DNA from: Ifrita kowaldi
Taxonomy: Eukaryota; Chordata; Aves; Passeriformes; Cinclosomatidae
Length of the DNA: 64,000 nt
Assembly: GCA_013398055.1 (NCBI GenBank)
Contig: VZRS01008362.1
Location: forward strand, 124,001-188,000
Direction of reading: 5' to 3'
Part shown: positions 11,960 through 24,900 of the stretch, piece by piece
Layout of the letters: each line of letters starts with the position of its first letter
Position numbering within the stretch: the stretch's first letter is position 1
Program-made: the position numbers and the translations under genes
The notes under the pieces: generated by a model
Databases searched by the model: none
Seen by the model: the letters and a program-made list of their open reading frames with translations, nothing else
What the model was told of the DNA's origin: nothing

Positions 11960-13664
11960 CTAAAGAAACAGTAACCTTGAACATACAACTTGAGCATCAG
12001 AGATGGCCTTCATGTGTCTGTTATCCTTTCCTGACATTACAAATAAAAACATAACACATTTGCATTTCTTTGTCTTGCCATGCTTCTGAAGAGTAATGTA
12101 CACTCAGGCAAAAATTAAATGCAGAAAAAATCCATTGGAAACACTGCTGAAAGAAGGCAAGCTGAAGAGATTATGGCACTTTGCTTAGGGAGGGTTCTGC
12201 CTTTGCATTTTTAAACTGGCCTAACTTTAGACTTTTTAGAGTGCTATTGACAGGGCTACCTGAAAAGGATACCTCAAAGAAAAAATGGTGCTATAATATC
12301 CATGATGTGTAAGATTTCCTTTTTGAATTATATTAAATACCATAGACATGAGCAATTTGTGGTTCAGTTTCCATGCTTCAAGGTCTATTTTATTTGTTGG
12401 AATAAATGGTTTGTGAACTTTTGAGTTTTAGAAGAGGAAAGTAAAGAAAACATTCTTTTTTTGACACAGGAGTTCTCCTGCTTTCTCCCCAGTAGTTTTT
12501 TCGTGAAGCATCTCAAATGCTGTTACACAGGTGCTGAGTTTGATCAAGCATTTGACATAACTTAAGCAAATGGGGTTATGGATGACAGAGAGCTGAACTG
12601 GTTGGCCTCCTTTGAAGGAAGAGGGGTGTGTCTTGATTGATAGCAAGATATCTCTAGACATTGCTAAAATAAACACAAATAAAATGCTGGTACTCACATG
12701 AGTGTTATTTATTGTTAAACTACAGTGAAGAACCGAAATCTCCACATAGAAGATACTCCAAAAATGCAAATGAGAAAGTATATCTGCATTTATATATTTA
12801 TATAAATAATGAATAGATGTATATGTTTCAAAGACAATACGTTTCACTGTTAATAAAAACATTTTCACTTCCTACAAATATGTGTTAAACAGGGCTTTTG
12901 GTAATTTTTTTTGTTGTTGTTGTGAGTCTTTTGGCCATCAAAACAACAATTCCCCATAGCCTCCAAACACAAAGGCGGATTAATTGTACTAACCAGTGTT
13001 ACAAAACGGGCCTAGGCTAAACTAACAAATACCTTTACTTTTAAGTTCTTGTTCCCACACAGATACAACCTCTGCGTATTCCAGTGGAAGTGCTAAACGC
13101 TTCATATGCTTGACAGCCGGCCAGTCTCTTTTCTATTGTACTGAAGTATAAAGAAATTCACACTGCTGGGAGGCACAGCGCCTTAGAGTCACTACATTTT
13201 TTCCTCTTCAGAACCCTTTTTTTCCTAAATGTTTAATGCACGTAGTATTTGCGAATGATGTTGGTCTGCTGGACGAGATCTATTTTATTTATGGAACCAT
13301 AGAGTTTAAATCATGGCAGTACTGTCTCCCCTAACCTGTTATTTCAAACCAATCCAGGTGGCCTGAGGAATTAGTTTTATCTCCAAAATCTGTTCAGTTG
13401 TTTTGCCTGATGTTGCCATCTCTGGTGCTGTACAGTCCCCTTTGTGCTGTTGAAAAATTTGTACACTGACATTGCCTAGAACTAAGCCTACTTTATTTTC
13501 GAGTATGAACAATAAATGTTCAAAAGGCATCTCAACATGGCACTGGGGTACATGGTTTGGACTTGAAGATCTTAGAGGTCTTTTCCAGCTTTTATGATTG
13601 TGTGATTCTAATAAAGTTTTGGTTTCTGATAGGTCTTGTTACTTACTATTTTGTGGTCAATCAT
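11960..13664. repeat. Tandem duplication, copy 2 (1705 bp)
   Basis: This is the partner of 10258-11958, about 99.6 percent identical by substitutions plus four small indels. Two of the indels fall in short repeated words (a TATATTTA-type insertion near 12793-12800, and loss of one CTGTTAA unit), typical of allelic slippage. Unique sequence resumes at 13665. A minus-strand open frame at 12428-12868 is longer than its equivalent in copy 1 only because of the indels and is not regarded as a gene. Confidence 0.95.
13535..13610 (+). repeat. CR1 LINE 3'-terminal fragment (in duplication copy 2)
   Basis: Second instance of the CR1 3' end at 11829-11904, with no differences that I could see. It is present because the surrounding block is duplicated, not through an independent insertion. 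Confidence 0.8.
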
Positions 13665-16600
13665 ACCTGAAGCTACCGCAGTACTGACCACATTACATGG
13701 ACTCTACATATGCTCTCCAGTCAAAGACCACCCAGCTCCAAAAAACAACCTTTTCCTGGAATTTTAGCCAACAGATAAACAGGAAAGTGTCTGTAAGTCA
13801 GCTCGGCATTCCAGTATTTCACCAGTTCATCTGCCATTAATTTCACCAAACCCAACCATATAGACTGAAACTGATTATGCCAGTGTTAGCTTCAGACTGT
13901 GGATTTTCAGAAAACATAATTTAAACCAGTTTGGCAGTTCCTCAAAAGAAGAAACCAAGTGCTTCTGCATGTGTTAAATAATTCACTGTCTGTTCATTTT
14001 CCCCGTAAATTCGGTGGGAAGTGTTTCCATACTGGAGAAAAAGACACTACAGTTTAAAGCAATAGAACAGAAGAGTGTGGCTTGCACTGCATCCATCCAC
14101 TTAAATATTTTACCAGAACAAGAGAGCGTTTCTGAAGCACCTCTCCCAGTCACCCACGTACTGTGCTTCGTGTCACTCTGTGGAGAGGCCTAGGAGTAAA
14201 CAAACTGGATTCCTTTCCGACAAAAATAAATTTTAAGGTGTGTTCCAGGAATACATCAGATGTGCTCCAAATGCTAATAGCCCCTCAGTCTACAATCCTG
14301 CCTGCAGCTGGTTTGAAGTAAGACTCCTGAAATGTCTATGGAACTGTCATTAAATGCAGCTCCCCAGCAAATCTGCCATCCTGCTCTGTGCTACTTGGAA
14401 CCAAGCATCCGCTTTTACCAATCGCAGACTTTTTCCTAAATTATCAGCGTGAGCTGTCTAAGAGCACAACCTGAAGGTAAATCGAGCTAGTAAGAGACTT
14501 GTAGAGAAGAAAAGGGACACAAAAACAAACATCATAATGGGTCTTTTTGTCCTTAAACCTCCAGCAAGCCAAAACACACAATGCCACAATTAAAGGAGGG
14601 AGGTACCCTTTTTCCTGTTCCCCATGATGCGACAATGATGCTCAGAAGGTGAGAAAGAAACATTCTAACTTTAGTCAGGCCCACCACAGCAAAAAAAAAG
14701 GAAAAACCATTCTTTGCATCCTGCAGGAATTTTGCTGTCTCTCCAGGAAGCTACTCATTTCTGAAAATAGCAGAGTGCAACCAGATATGCAGTAAGGAAA
14801 CAGTTACTATTGCTCAAATTGTAAAGCTTTGTTTGCTTTGCTTTGTTTTTATTTAAACAGACTGTTTTAACCAAAATCCCATATTCATAATGACTGCTGC
14901 ATAGGCACCATAGGCAAAAAGAGAATAAACAAAAAATAAAATTAGGCCAAGATTGTCCTGCCAGCTCACTAAGTGGACTGAGGATTTTGCAGAGGGAAGG
15001 GGATCCTGAAAGGAAATTACCACTGGAAAACTGTATCCAAGGTTCACATGAACCAGAAAAGCAAATTTTAATTATGTAGGCAATTTCGATTTTGGCTTAC
15101 AATATTTCATAAGAATTTAAAATAAACACTTCTTTTAATAGATTTATCCTGTCCATGGAAAACCCCTTGATTACTTCTCAAGAGAGTCTCTGCATTATCG
15201 CTTTCTTTACTTGATGCACTCATAAAGAATCCTTTTCTTAGATAGAGATTTTGTTACACCTCTGTTATAGCTTCTTTTAAAACACGTTTAAAATTTTGCC
15301 AGATATTTCATAACAATGCTTTTTAACTTGCACTGGTAAATATCTTTAAAATAGTCAACCTTTCTCAGTACAGAGTCTCTATTGAGACCAGCTGTACCTC
15401 TTATCCCCCACCTAACTTTACTCAAGTCTTTTTCTCTACTTTCGCACCACACCAAAAATCAATGGTTTTTATAAGTGCTCAGCTTAGATTCCCAATGTCA
15501 GCAAGTAGTCTGTTTTCTTCTTTATTTTTTCTTTTAATACTTGGGTGAAGGATAGTGTATATTTACACATTTCTTAATTTGCGGTAGGTCTTCTACTCCT
15601 CCTGCCTCTCATATCATCTTGCTCCCTGAGGAAGGGAGAATAAATGAGTAAATTAAAACCCTTCAATAGGGAAAAATACATCCATGCCAGGAATCATTCA
15701 GATTTTCACATCTGTCAGAAAAGTTGACAGGACTTTTAACACATTTGTTAATTATGAATAGCAAAAAAACAGCTTTATCGCCCAAAACTAAGAAATGAAG
15801 GGGGAAAAAACTCCATATAAGTTATTTTCTGACAGGCTTTGACAACTATGAAGAGATAAAAACTTTAAGAAGTGAGGAGAGTATTTAACAACAAAAACAA
15901 ACATATCAGTTTGAGAAAACTTCATATAAAATGTGAAACTTATAAAAAAGTGAAAAGGTAAGTTATTACTTAAAGTGGAAAACAAAAGGTAAAAAAAGCA
16001 AGAATGTAATTTGTAACCCTTTCCACAAACAATTACAGAAATCGTCATCAAAACAAACCTATTTAAGTACTATGCATAAAACAGATCTACCTCTGATTGG
16101 AAGGAAAAGATCATCTTCTATTTCATCATATTCAGGTTCTAAGGCATTATCATCCAAATTAATTATAACAGTTCTGAACACCTACCCATTTAAAATCAAG
16201 AAGCATTCAAGTTCTTCACGTTTCCAAGACCTCTACTTCTTATGTCACTGCCTATCTAAAAGAACAGCTGCAAGTTGTCATCTCTGAGTTTCTTCCAAAT
16301 TGCAGCATCTCATTTGCTGAATCAATGACACACAGGTGTGAAAAATTAACCTCAGGACGAAGGGAGCCTCACACTCCAAAGATAAAGAATGCCATGTGTC
16401 AGCTTCCCTCCTATCCCACTGCTTTTTTATTCCTCTTCTTACTTTTACCAAAGACTGTCATGGACTTTTTCTTTTTTTTTTTTTTTAATATATATCTAAG
16501 ACTAAAGTTTTTTATATGAAGTTTTACACTTTTATATGCATTTGTGTATTTTATATGCATTATATATGATCTATAATGCAAAAATATATATATTGTGCAT

Positions 16601-18725
16601 AAATACATCCAGTATATAATAAATAAAACTGTTGGTTTGTGAAAAGCAACAGGCACATAGGCCTTTGCAACACCTAAGACATTCAAGAGGTCTCCTCACA
16701 ACAGAGTTTTCATAGCTCTTTTGGTCTAGTATTCTCCATGAGGGAAGGTTTAGATGGTCACACAATGTTTCTTAAAAGATCAATTAATATATTTTCCAAA
16801 AAAAACCAAACCAAGCTTGTTGTTGCAATATTTTACTCTTTTCCCAGGTTAACAAATAAAGTAGAAGCTTCAAAATATGAACACATTTCAAGCAGTTATT
16901 CTAAATTTACCTTTGTTATGTTATTCAAACAAGATTTTTATCACATTGGGGAAAAACAGACAGAAGATTGTCATCTTTAGGATCCCTAAACAGTTATTCA
17001 GACCTGAGACTGTCAAATATGTCATTGGTTTGGCTGGGTTTTTTTGGTGGCGTTTTTTTTTTATTTTCAGGGCTGAAACAGGTCTCTAATTAAGTAAATT
17101 GCAAGAAAATTGAAAAAATAAAGTTCATGTAAAAACTTACTCCTTTTCGTTTCTTCTATCTCTATATTTTTCCCTTTTAAGAATGCTCCTAATATACCTG
17201 TTGATTTTCCTTTTACCTTTGATTTCTTGAGCTGCTTGTAGTGTACTTGTAGAACAAGTGCTGGGACCTCAACTCATCTTGTGATTGAAAGACTTCCGTA
17301 ACAATCTGAAATGCCTGTTATCAACCACTTCTGAAGAAAATATCAGCATTATTCATTCCTTGAGATGATCAATGATACCAATTAAACCCCAAACAAAAAA
17401 GACATAAGTGAAATAATTTCTTCACTGGGAGATGTTAAGTTCCTGAAGGTGCTACTCCTGCTGCTGACCCCATCGAGGTGCAGAGGAAAGGAAATGAGAA
17501 ATAGCTGCTGCTGCTGTAGGCATTACAGCACAACTAATTGCTCCTCAACGCTTCATTTGTAGCTTACGTCCCAACACATCATTCTCAGAACAGCTGTTTG
17601 CACCCTGGGTTTTGATCTATTTAACAAGAATGTATTGTCTAAGATATTAGACATTGTCAGTCTTACTGTGTTCCTGCTGCACCTCGTTCCTGTTGGCCTA
17701 ATTCTATTTCCATTTAGTAGTCAGGCAGGCTTATTCTCCCCTCTGTAATCTTTTCTTTGAGAAACTTAATGAATTGCAGCTCTTTCAAACCTTTTCAAAA
17801 GACTTTGACATTTCTTTTGCACCATTTGACCCTGAAGTAGTGAATACTTTTCATCTCTTCTGACAAAAACAGACTTTTACATGTTGCAAAGATGGGTATA
17901 ACAAACTGATGTTTGGTTGCTTGATTTAATCCTGCTTTTCTAATAAGCAACAAAAAGGGGAAGACAATCTTTTCACTCAGCCTGAAGAGTCAAAAAGCAA
18001 CAATATGTCAAAGCAACAGTGAAAAAGACTTGAGAAGGCAGGTGACATCTAATTAAAGCCAAATCCAACCACAACACAGGTCTCTAACAAACCCTTTCAT
18101 CAGTAAAACGAAGCTGAGTGAAACACACATTTAAATGGCTGCTCACAGTGGCCGTAGCAAACATGTAGAGAGCTTTTCACAGCTAGCAAGGCAAAGGAGA
18201 CTTCTGTAGAGTTCATAAGATAGTCTGCCACAGTTGTGGGGCACATGAAAAATGCCAGGAAAGTGCTTGTCCAGAGGCTTAGCAGGGAAGCAACGGCAAA
18301 TATTATTATTTACCAGCTGAGGGCCAGAAGTGGTTTTTCAGAACTGGGAAACAAGTTTATAGGAAGGGAAGAAAGGGTCTTAAGGAGCCTTGAAAGTAGA
18401 ATCAAAACTCAATATCTGACATGTTAAAAACAGAGGCGTAGTGGAAGAGATGTAAAAGGTCTCACAAATAAACCAATCCAAATGACAAAGTGGGAAAGGG
18501 ATCCTTGCTGTGGAAGTCAGGATGAACGTGAGGGAGGCAAAAGCGCCCTTTACAAGGTCAAAAAGAATACAGTTACTAAGGTTATTTACATTGCTTTAGT
18601 GGATGCTTCTCTTACTGTGTAAACAGTAGCTGTTAGATGCATTGAAAATTCACTTTTATGAGTGCATGTAAACTGAGGATTTGAAGTCAATGGCAAAAAA
18701 AAAAAAATCCCAATCTCCTGTGCTT
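13665..18725. other. AT-rich gene-free stretch
   Basis: No coding exon or recognised transposon. A T-run at about 16471-16486 is followed by TA-rich sequence to about 16600. A (CTG)4-like short run lies near 17505. A TTTTTTTGGTGGCGTTTTTTTTT patch near 17040-17062 is simple sequence. Confidence 0.6.
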
Positions 18726-18960
18726 GGCTTCGCTCCTCTTGCAGAGCAGACGCAGCTCCCTGCCTGTCACTGCACACGCCTCCACGCGCTCGTGCTTTAA
18801 TACCAGCGCATTCAACTCTCAGAGCTGAAACACTGCAAAGTTCTCTTTTGTTACTCAGACATCTTCCCACTCCTCAGCTTTCTTCCTTCTTGGGTAGCAC
18901 GGACAAACGCGTTGCTCTCTCGGCAATTAGGATCATGCAGTCCTGGGTTTTCATTGGCTG
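18726..18960. promoter_or_regulatory. CpG cluster with inverted CCAAT (NF-Y-type) box; candidate regulatory element
   Basis: Eleven CpG dinucleotides fall between 18731 and 18922 in otherwise CpG-poor, AT-rich DNA, including ACGCG near 18785 and the palindrome AACGCGTT near 18907-18914. An ATTGG pentamer at 18953-18957, inside TCATTGGCTG, reads as CCAAT on the minus strand with good NF-Y flanks. CCAAT boxes usually sit 60-100 bp upstream of a start site, so minus-strand transcription starting near 18850-18890 would fit. No TATA box, initiator or downstream exon was confirmed. It is too short for a formal CpG island, and a decayed CpG-rich repeat is an alternative. Confidence 0.3.
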
Positions 18961-21257
18961 CTATTTTTGACTTCTGCTCTAAAAATGGTATTAGCCTTTT
19001 TTTCCACTGGGTAGTTTGGTTTATGTTTATGCATGAGTTTGTACATAGCTCACATATGCTGAGCTAAAAAAGTTAACTCGATGGTTGTCACTCCCTAATT
19101 GAAGCGCAGAAAGCATCGCTAGAATTGGAATATCTGAAAGCAGAATACATCTGAAATAAATATGCATATATAAAAAAAGACAATAAATGGATGCAGGAGG
19201 GCAATAGCTCTGCTGTTCCATCAACTTATTCAAAATTTCAAATCTTTTTTCTGTGACACAAATGTTGAAAATTGTAACACTTTTTCTTAAATCTTGTGGG
19301 GACAGAGAGCTGCATTTCCCACTCTGCAATAACCATGAACTATAAAACATTTATTGGCAAGGTGGAAAATCTTTCTTCAGTCCATTTCCTGACTCACTGG
19401 GAGCAAAATCAATGCTTAACCATCATAAAAATGCCAGCACTAAATTTACCAAAAAAAAAAAGAAAAAAAAAAAGTTGCCTTAAAGGTACCAACCCAAAAT
19501 GGTGAATTAGGAAAAAAAAAAGTTTTCACAACAACATTACATATGTTATGAAAACCACCTGACATGTATGAAGTTGAGGTTCAGTTCCAGTTTTGAATTA
19601 GAATGAATTGTCTCTTTTTTTGTCAAATCTTCAAACTGCGCATGCTAATTACTCTTTGGAATTAGTTCAGATCAATGATATTTACTTACTAGGGTGTACA
19701 GGCCACAGAAAAAGAATCCAGGTAGTCCTGCTCTAGAAACCTCTTAGCCTGGGAAGTATAATATCCACCTGAACATTCAAGGACTGGGTCACTGTCCCAA
19801 ACCTGCTCGGTTCTGCAAAACAACTGTCTCTGTTTCTCTATCATTATGAGCAGAAATTCCATCTTGAATGTGAGAAACCCTCACTACTCCCATTTGATCT
19901 GTACCAATATATTTCCACAGAAGCAGCTTTGCATTCATTAAATAACATTTCCCTGTAAAAAGAAAAAAAATTATGAAGAAAAAAACTCATCTGTTCATTC
20001 TGTAAAAAGGGCAGAGAATCCATGAAGTGTGGTTGTAAGGCAGATCTAACTTTTGAAACAATGGTTATTTTTGTTCTATTTCCCTTGCATAAAATCCACA
20101 GTATTTTTGATGCATAGTACCAAATTGTGTGTTTCGTGTCGTGTAAGAATCACTACAGCTGTAAGGAGCAGCTAATTTACAGCTACTATCTCTGTTACCA
20201 AGATCACTAACTCCTGCCTGTATCCAAAGAGACATCATGTCAAATGATCCTTATGGGTTCAGTTCAGGAACCAAAAAAGAAAAAAAGTTTTGAATCTGTT
20301 GTGTTCTGGAGCACAGAGCAGAGCTCCAGCAGGATGTGCTTTCCTGATTTCCTCACCCACAATGGGTAAGCCAGCAGTTGTTCTCAGAGCCTACCCCAAA
20401 AATCAGTCCCTGCTCCAAGAACACCACTTGATCTCGCTCCCTCCCCCCCATCCCAGTCCTCCTTACCCAGACTTTCTCTCCTTTTCTTTGTCATTTTATT
20501 TCTGAATCTTTAAATTATTCTATGTAAAAAGAAGAAGTTTCAAGGAAATGCTCTGAAAGTGTATTCCCACATGCAAGGCTTGTCGCAACCTGGCCATTAG
20601 CACAGGCTATGGTAAGAGATTTAAGTGAGCAAACATCCAGGAAAAGAGTGGAAAAACATCCAGGCATCCCACCGGTATTAAGGATGAAGGGAAAGGGTTG
20701 GAAACAAGTATCACGTACCGTTCGGGCCATGTTTTGCAGCAAACATGACAGCTGCCATGCTGTTTTGTGAGAACTGTGCCCTTGTCCTGCTATGTTCTAC
20801 ATGCTCTGACTGCACCTCCAGGACTCCATCCCTCACGGGAAGCTCATGCAGGAAATGCAATATTGTTGATTCTTGTGATGCTTGAGTGTGAGACAGCAGT
20901 CTGTCTCAGCTGGGCATTTGATTCCCCAGGCTCAGATATTTCTGAGATGTTATCTTTACATCTAGTGCAGAAAGGAAAGAGTATGAGTTTGTGCTGCCAT
21001 GCAGATTAAAGCCAAAGCACTTAACTTCCACTTTGCAGTGCATCAATCCAGATGGGAGCCTTGATAAGTTAAATGCAGCAACTAAGAACATGCATTTAAT
21101 GCAAGTAATAACTGTGTCACAGAGGGTAAATGACAGGTTGCTTGGAAGGCAAAAAGAAACATGGAGCTGTGTAGGGGATGTTTGTTTAAAGCTTTGCTCT
21201 GTGCTGATTCCTTCAAGGCAATGTGAAAGAGGTTGAGGCTAGCACAAAGCAAGTCAG
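18961..21257. other. Gene-free stretch with A-tracts and a C-rich patch
   Basis: No exon or transposon recognised. Interrupted A-tracts lie at about 19451-19474 and 19511-19520. The minus strand of 20439-20454 carries runs of three or more G (CCC, then C7, then CCC on the plus strand) that meet a minimal quadruplex pattern if the C7 is split. Base composition rises in GC from about 20300 to 21300 without an open frame of interest. Confidence 0.5.
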
Positions 21258-21302
21258 AGGACTGTAATCTCCAGGACTGCAATCTCCAGGACTGCACCCT
21301 CT
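21258..21302 (+). repeat. 15-bp tandem repeat, three units
   Basis: Three consecutive 15-bp units begin with AGGACTG at 21258, 21273 and 21288. Units 1 and 2 differ at one base, and unit 3 diverges in its second half. The repeat keeps frames open on both strands, which inflates local open reading frames. Confidence 0.85.
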
Positions 21303-21903
21303 GGGAGAAGAAGGAGGAGGGGGAAGGGTATAAAGGAAACTTATATTTTTCTTGTCTCCATTTCTTCTCTTTTTCTTCCTGTTTCATGGAAGCGTGGCTG
21401 GGCAGTGCCGCCTTTGTATCACTGCTGTCATCATGCAATAATATTTCCTGAAGGAGAAGTGTCCTTTTTGAAATTCCAGGGGTTTCAGTAGTCTGTGTTT
21501 CAATGGTAAAACACACAGCAAATTATTTTCAGTCTTTTCACCCAACATGCGCCTGCCCTGTAAACAGAAACCCCAGACTGCCTGTGGATTTCATGAATTT
21601 GGAACAAAAAGTTGAGTTCTTTCTCTGGACTCATTATTTTTTTTTGTCAACTTCTTTTTTAAAGTATGAATCTTCCAGCAAAAATCAACTTTTATATCAC
21701 ATATTTAGCCATCTGTCAGAATTTAGCAATCCACGTGAAAAGTCTGGAAGTGAGATTTGACCGTCAGACTAAAAAACTGTGCTATTGGAAGAGAGAGCAG
21801 TTCATAGGCAAATATTTTTTTTTTATCTTGAGGGCTAGCTACATCAAGAATTTGTCATTAGGATACACTAGGAAAAATTAGAAATCTTATTCTGACATCA
21901 GGC

Positions 21904-21906
<3 letters not shown>
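21303..21906. other. Gene-free stretch before the A-tract
   Basis: No exon or recognised repeat. Short T-runs occur near 21640, 21653 and 21822. No processed-transcript-like sequence could be recognised immediately upstream of the poly(A) at 21907. Confidence 0.5.

Positions 21907-21937
<31 letters not shown>
21907..21937 (+). repeat. Poly(A) tract, 31 nt, next to an assembly gap
   Basis: Thirty-one consecutive A are followed by TAACC and then a five-N gap at 21943-21947. The sequence upstream does not resemble a CR1 end (which lacks poly(A)) or any retrocopy I could identify. It is probably a homopolymer microsatellite that stopped the assembly, so its true length is uncertain. Confidence 0.8.
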
Positions 21938-21939
<2 letters not shown>

Positions 21940-21942
21940 ACC

Positions 21943-21947
21943 NNNNN
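21943..21947. other. Assembly gap (5 N)
   Basis: Five ambiguous bases between an A-rich left side and an A-rich right side. The gap size may be a placeholder. Confidence 0.95.
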
Positions 21948-24900
21948 AAAATCTATCCCCTTGACAGCAGCCAACTCATCATAGAGTTTTCTTAGAGGTA
22001 ATATTTCTCCAGCCTCAGTCATTGTCACAGATATCCACATACTGCTTCTCTCATTTGAAATGAGAGATCGAAACCACTCCCTACCTGTAACAACTCCAAC
22101 TTCCTTGGCCAGCTGGAGAAGCAGGCTGGTGGTTTAGCAGCTCCCACACCAGGAATCTCTCCCACATTTTGTACTGGCTGGATGAGTTTTTTGATGAGCA
22201 GGCATTAGAAACATGCAATGTCATGTTTGAGGTGTTTGAGTGACTGTACATTTTTGGTTTAACATTTGAGTAGGAATATTTACAGTGGAGAAAATAAAAC
22301 CCTGAGGCTCTCTATGCACTAACCACAAAAATTATTTCACACAAGAATGCCTGCTGTAGCAGGAATGCCTGCTGCTAAAGCTGGCCTGAATGGTGGCACG
22401 TAAAATACTTGGGGTTTTTCTTAAGCTGAAGCAATACAGGCCAACAAAGTATGAAATAACAATTCATTCCTTTTCTGTATATCATCCATTGCTAACATAT
22501 CAGCTCAACACCTTTCTTCACTATGCATGAAGTGAAATGTCTCTCCATACATTTTGGTGTCATCACGTTCTATTTTATTGCTGGCAGATTTGTACTGTAC
22601 CACAATGAAATCAATAAATGCAACAACAAAATAATGCATCACCATCTGTGTGTTCAAAACAATTTTATAGTAGATTTACTGCCTAGATCCTGGGCTGAGG
22701 AATTCTGCTGAAGTATCCCTAATGTAGGTGTACTATTACTACACATGACAATTAGAGGCATATGTTATACATTAATTACATATTATATATGATAGATTAC
22801 TCATGAATTATAAATTGTATAGGTAGATACATACTTCAGTCTTTAATATTTATATGAAGACAGAAAGATTTTTTTTCATATTTTCAAGATTCAAGCAATT
22901 ACTCTATTGATGACCTAAGTTTTGTCTGTCTGTTCAACAAACAGACCTTATCCATGAAGAAAAACTTATACACATGACCAAGCAGGTAAAACATTTAAAA
23001 TTAATTTTAATCTTAATATCCTTAGACTTATGATCAATATATCAACTAAAATTACCAAAAATACTATTTTCTTTTACTGTACCCTCCAAAGATTACCAGA
23101 AATTACTTTAACATGAAGAACCCTAATATAATTTTAACATAAAGTTATTACCAATTTGTGTGTGATTTTGTCAGGTGTTAAGAAGTAATTGCAGTCAATT
23201 TTCTATCTGAGATGGCTACTCAGGATAAAATAGTCTTATCTTTTGAGGGAGCTATTGCATTAACCGGAATCATTGAGCTACAGTTACAGTAACTTTTGGG
23301 GCACTCTTTCCTTTATCCTGATGATTTCCTTATTTTAAAGAGAAATAAACTCCCTTTGGGTATTAAACTGTATTTGTTTTGATGTACATGTGTTTATGAA
23401 GAAAATAAAAGACATTTTCTAGCCTGTAAGGTGCTATAACAATATTTTGTGTATTGTGTTTTGAAATACATGTAAAAGTACAGATCTTGTTAATTTTTAT
23501 GAATGTTTTACATGGAATCTTCAAATGAAAATGGTAAATGTTATAAATAATAGCATGCAATCCTAAAAGCCTTTTAGGAAAAGAGATACATAGATTCTCT
23601 TTTGCAAAACTAATAAAAAAATGCTTTTTTTCCTATTATATTTATTCAGTAGTTCTATTTCTAGTAAACGTACTTGTTCAAATTCAAGCAGATTTTAATA
23701 TGGATAATTCAGAGAAACATAATATTCAGGGAATATGCTAACAAAAGCTATAAACATTACTGTAAAATCAGGGTGTTTTCAGCCTATATTTCAAGTAAAA
23801 AATATTTTATTTTAAAACAATTATATGAACTATTATATTTCAGAGAATGTCTTATATAAAGGTATTGTAAAGCATCCACTTATTCGACATTAAATGATTA
23901 TTTCATCTTTGGAAGATATTTAGGTTATTGCAAACTCATTCTTTCTTAATAGTGGAAAAAATGCAAATACTTAAATATTCAAATCATAAACTTCTCAAGT
24001 AGCACACTTAGAAACATTTTGTATGTAAATTCATATAACTGGTAATAACATCTTAATATTGGTGCTATGCAAACAATAAAATATTTTATATTCCAGTATG
24101 TAGGACAGTGGCTGCATTACAACTGGTTATGTGTTTAAAGAAGCCATTTGAGTATAAAGTATTTATCTTAATTATGAAGTTAATTAGGTATTTAGGAAAG
24201 TGTAAGTAGCTTAGTGCAAAAGCAAAAAGAACAGAAGACAAGAAAATGATCTAGAAAGTATTAAGGAAAAGAAGGGCTTCCTGAATGACTCTGTGCAGTT
24301 TATAACTTGTTTTATAAATTAAGTTCAAAAAGTCTATTTTCAGATCAGGTAAACTTTTCAAATTAATAAAATTTTCTTGTGTTCTGACAAGTGCTAAAAA
24401 GTTTCCTCGTTAAATGTGCCTAACAAGGTCATAAAACAAACTGTAAATATTAGAGATGTCCCTGCAGTTCCATCCCCAAAAAGGAAAGGAACAATGATGG
24501 TTTGCCGATTCATAAGCTAAGGATGCTTCTAATATCATACCCTACACTTCCATTTTATTGCATTTTCCATTTCCTTTTCTTTTTTTCAAGTTTTCTCCTT
24601 TCAAACCTAATCTGAAGCAATTTCTTAGTGACCCTTTGCAACTACGTATCAAATAAGTGATTCTGGTTTTATTTGTTTCATTTTGATAGGTCTAAAATGG
24701 CCATTTTTGTTGAGTTTGGTGAGGGGAGAGGAGCATTACTGGTTTTCTGGACTAAAGCAGCACCATTTTATGCAAAAAGTCAATATCCTTCCCACCTAAT
24801 AACCCTAACATTGTACACAATAAGAGAATCTCAAGGGCTCAGTGGCAATAACCTCCAAATCTGATCCAAACATATCTAAGACTTTTATTAAGAATCATAC

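Noticed and set aside
12428..12868. 146-codon minus-strand open frame with a shorter twin at 10726-10974
   Set aside because: It sits in the duplicated block. The length difference between copies comes from small indels that destroy or extend the frame without compensation, which argues against selection for a protein.
21082..21516. 144-codon minus-strand open frame with a repeated RLQSW motif
   Set aside because: The repeated residues come from the 15-bp DNA tandem repeat, which is open on both strands. There is no other protein-like feature.
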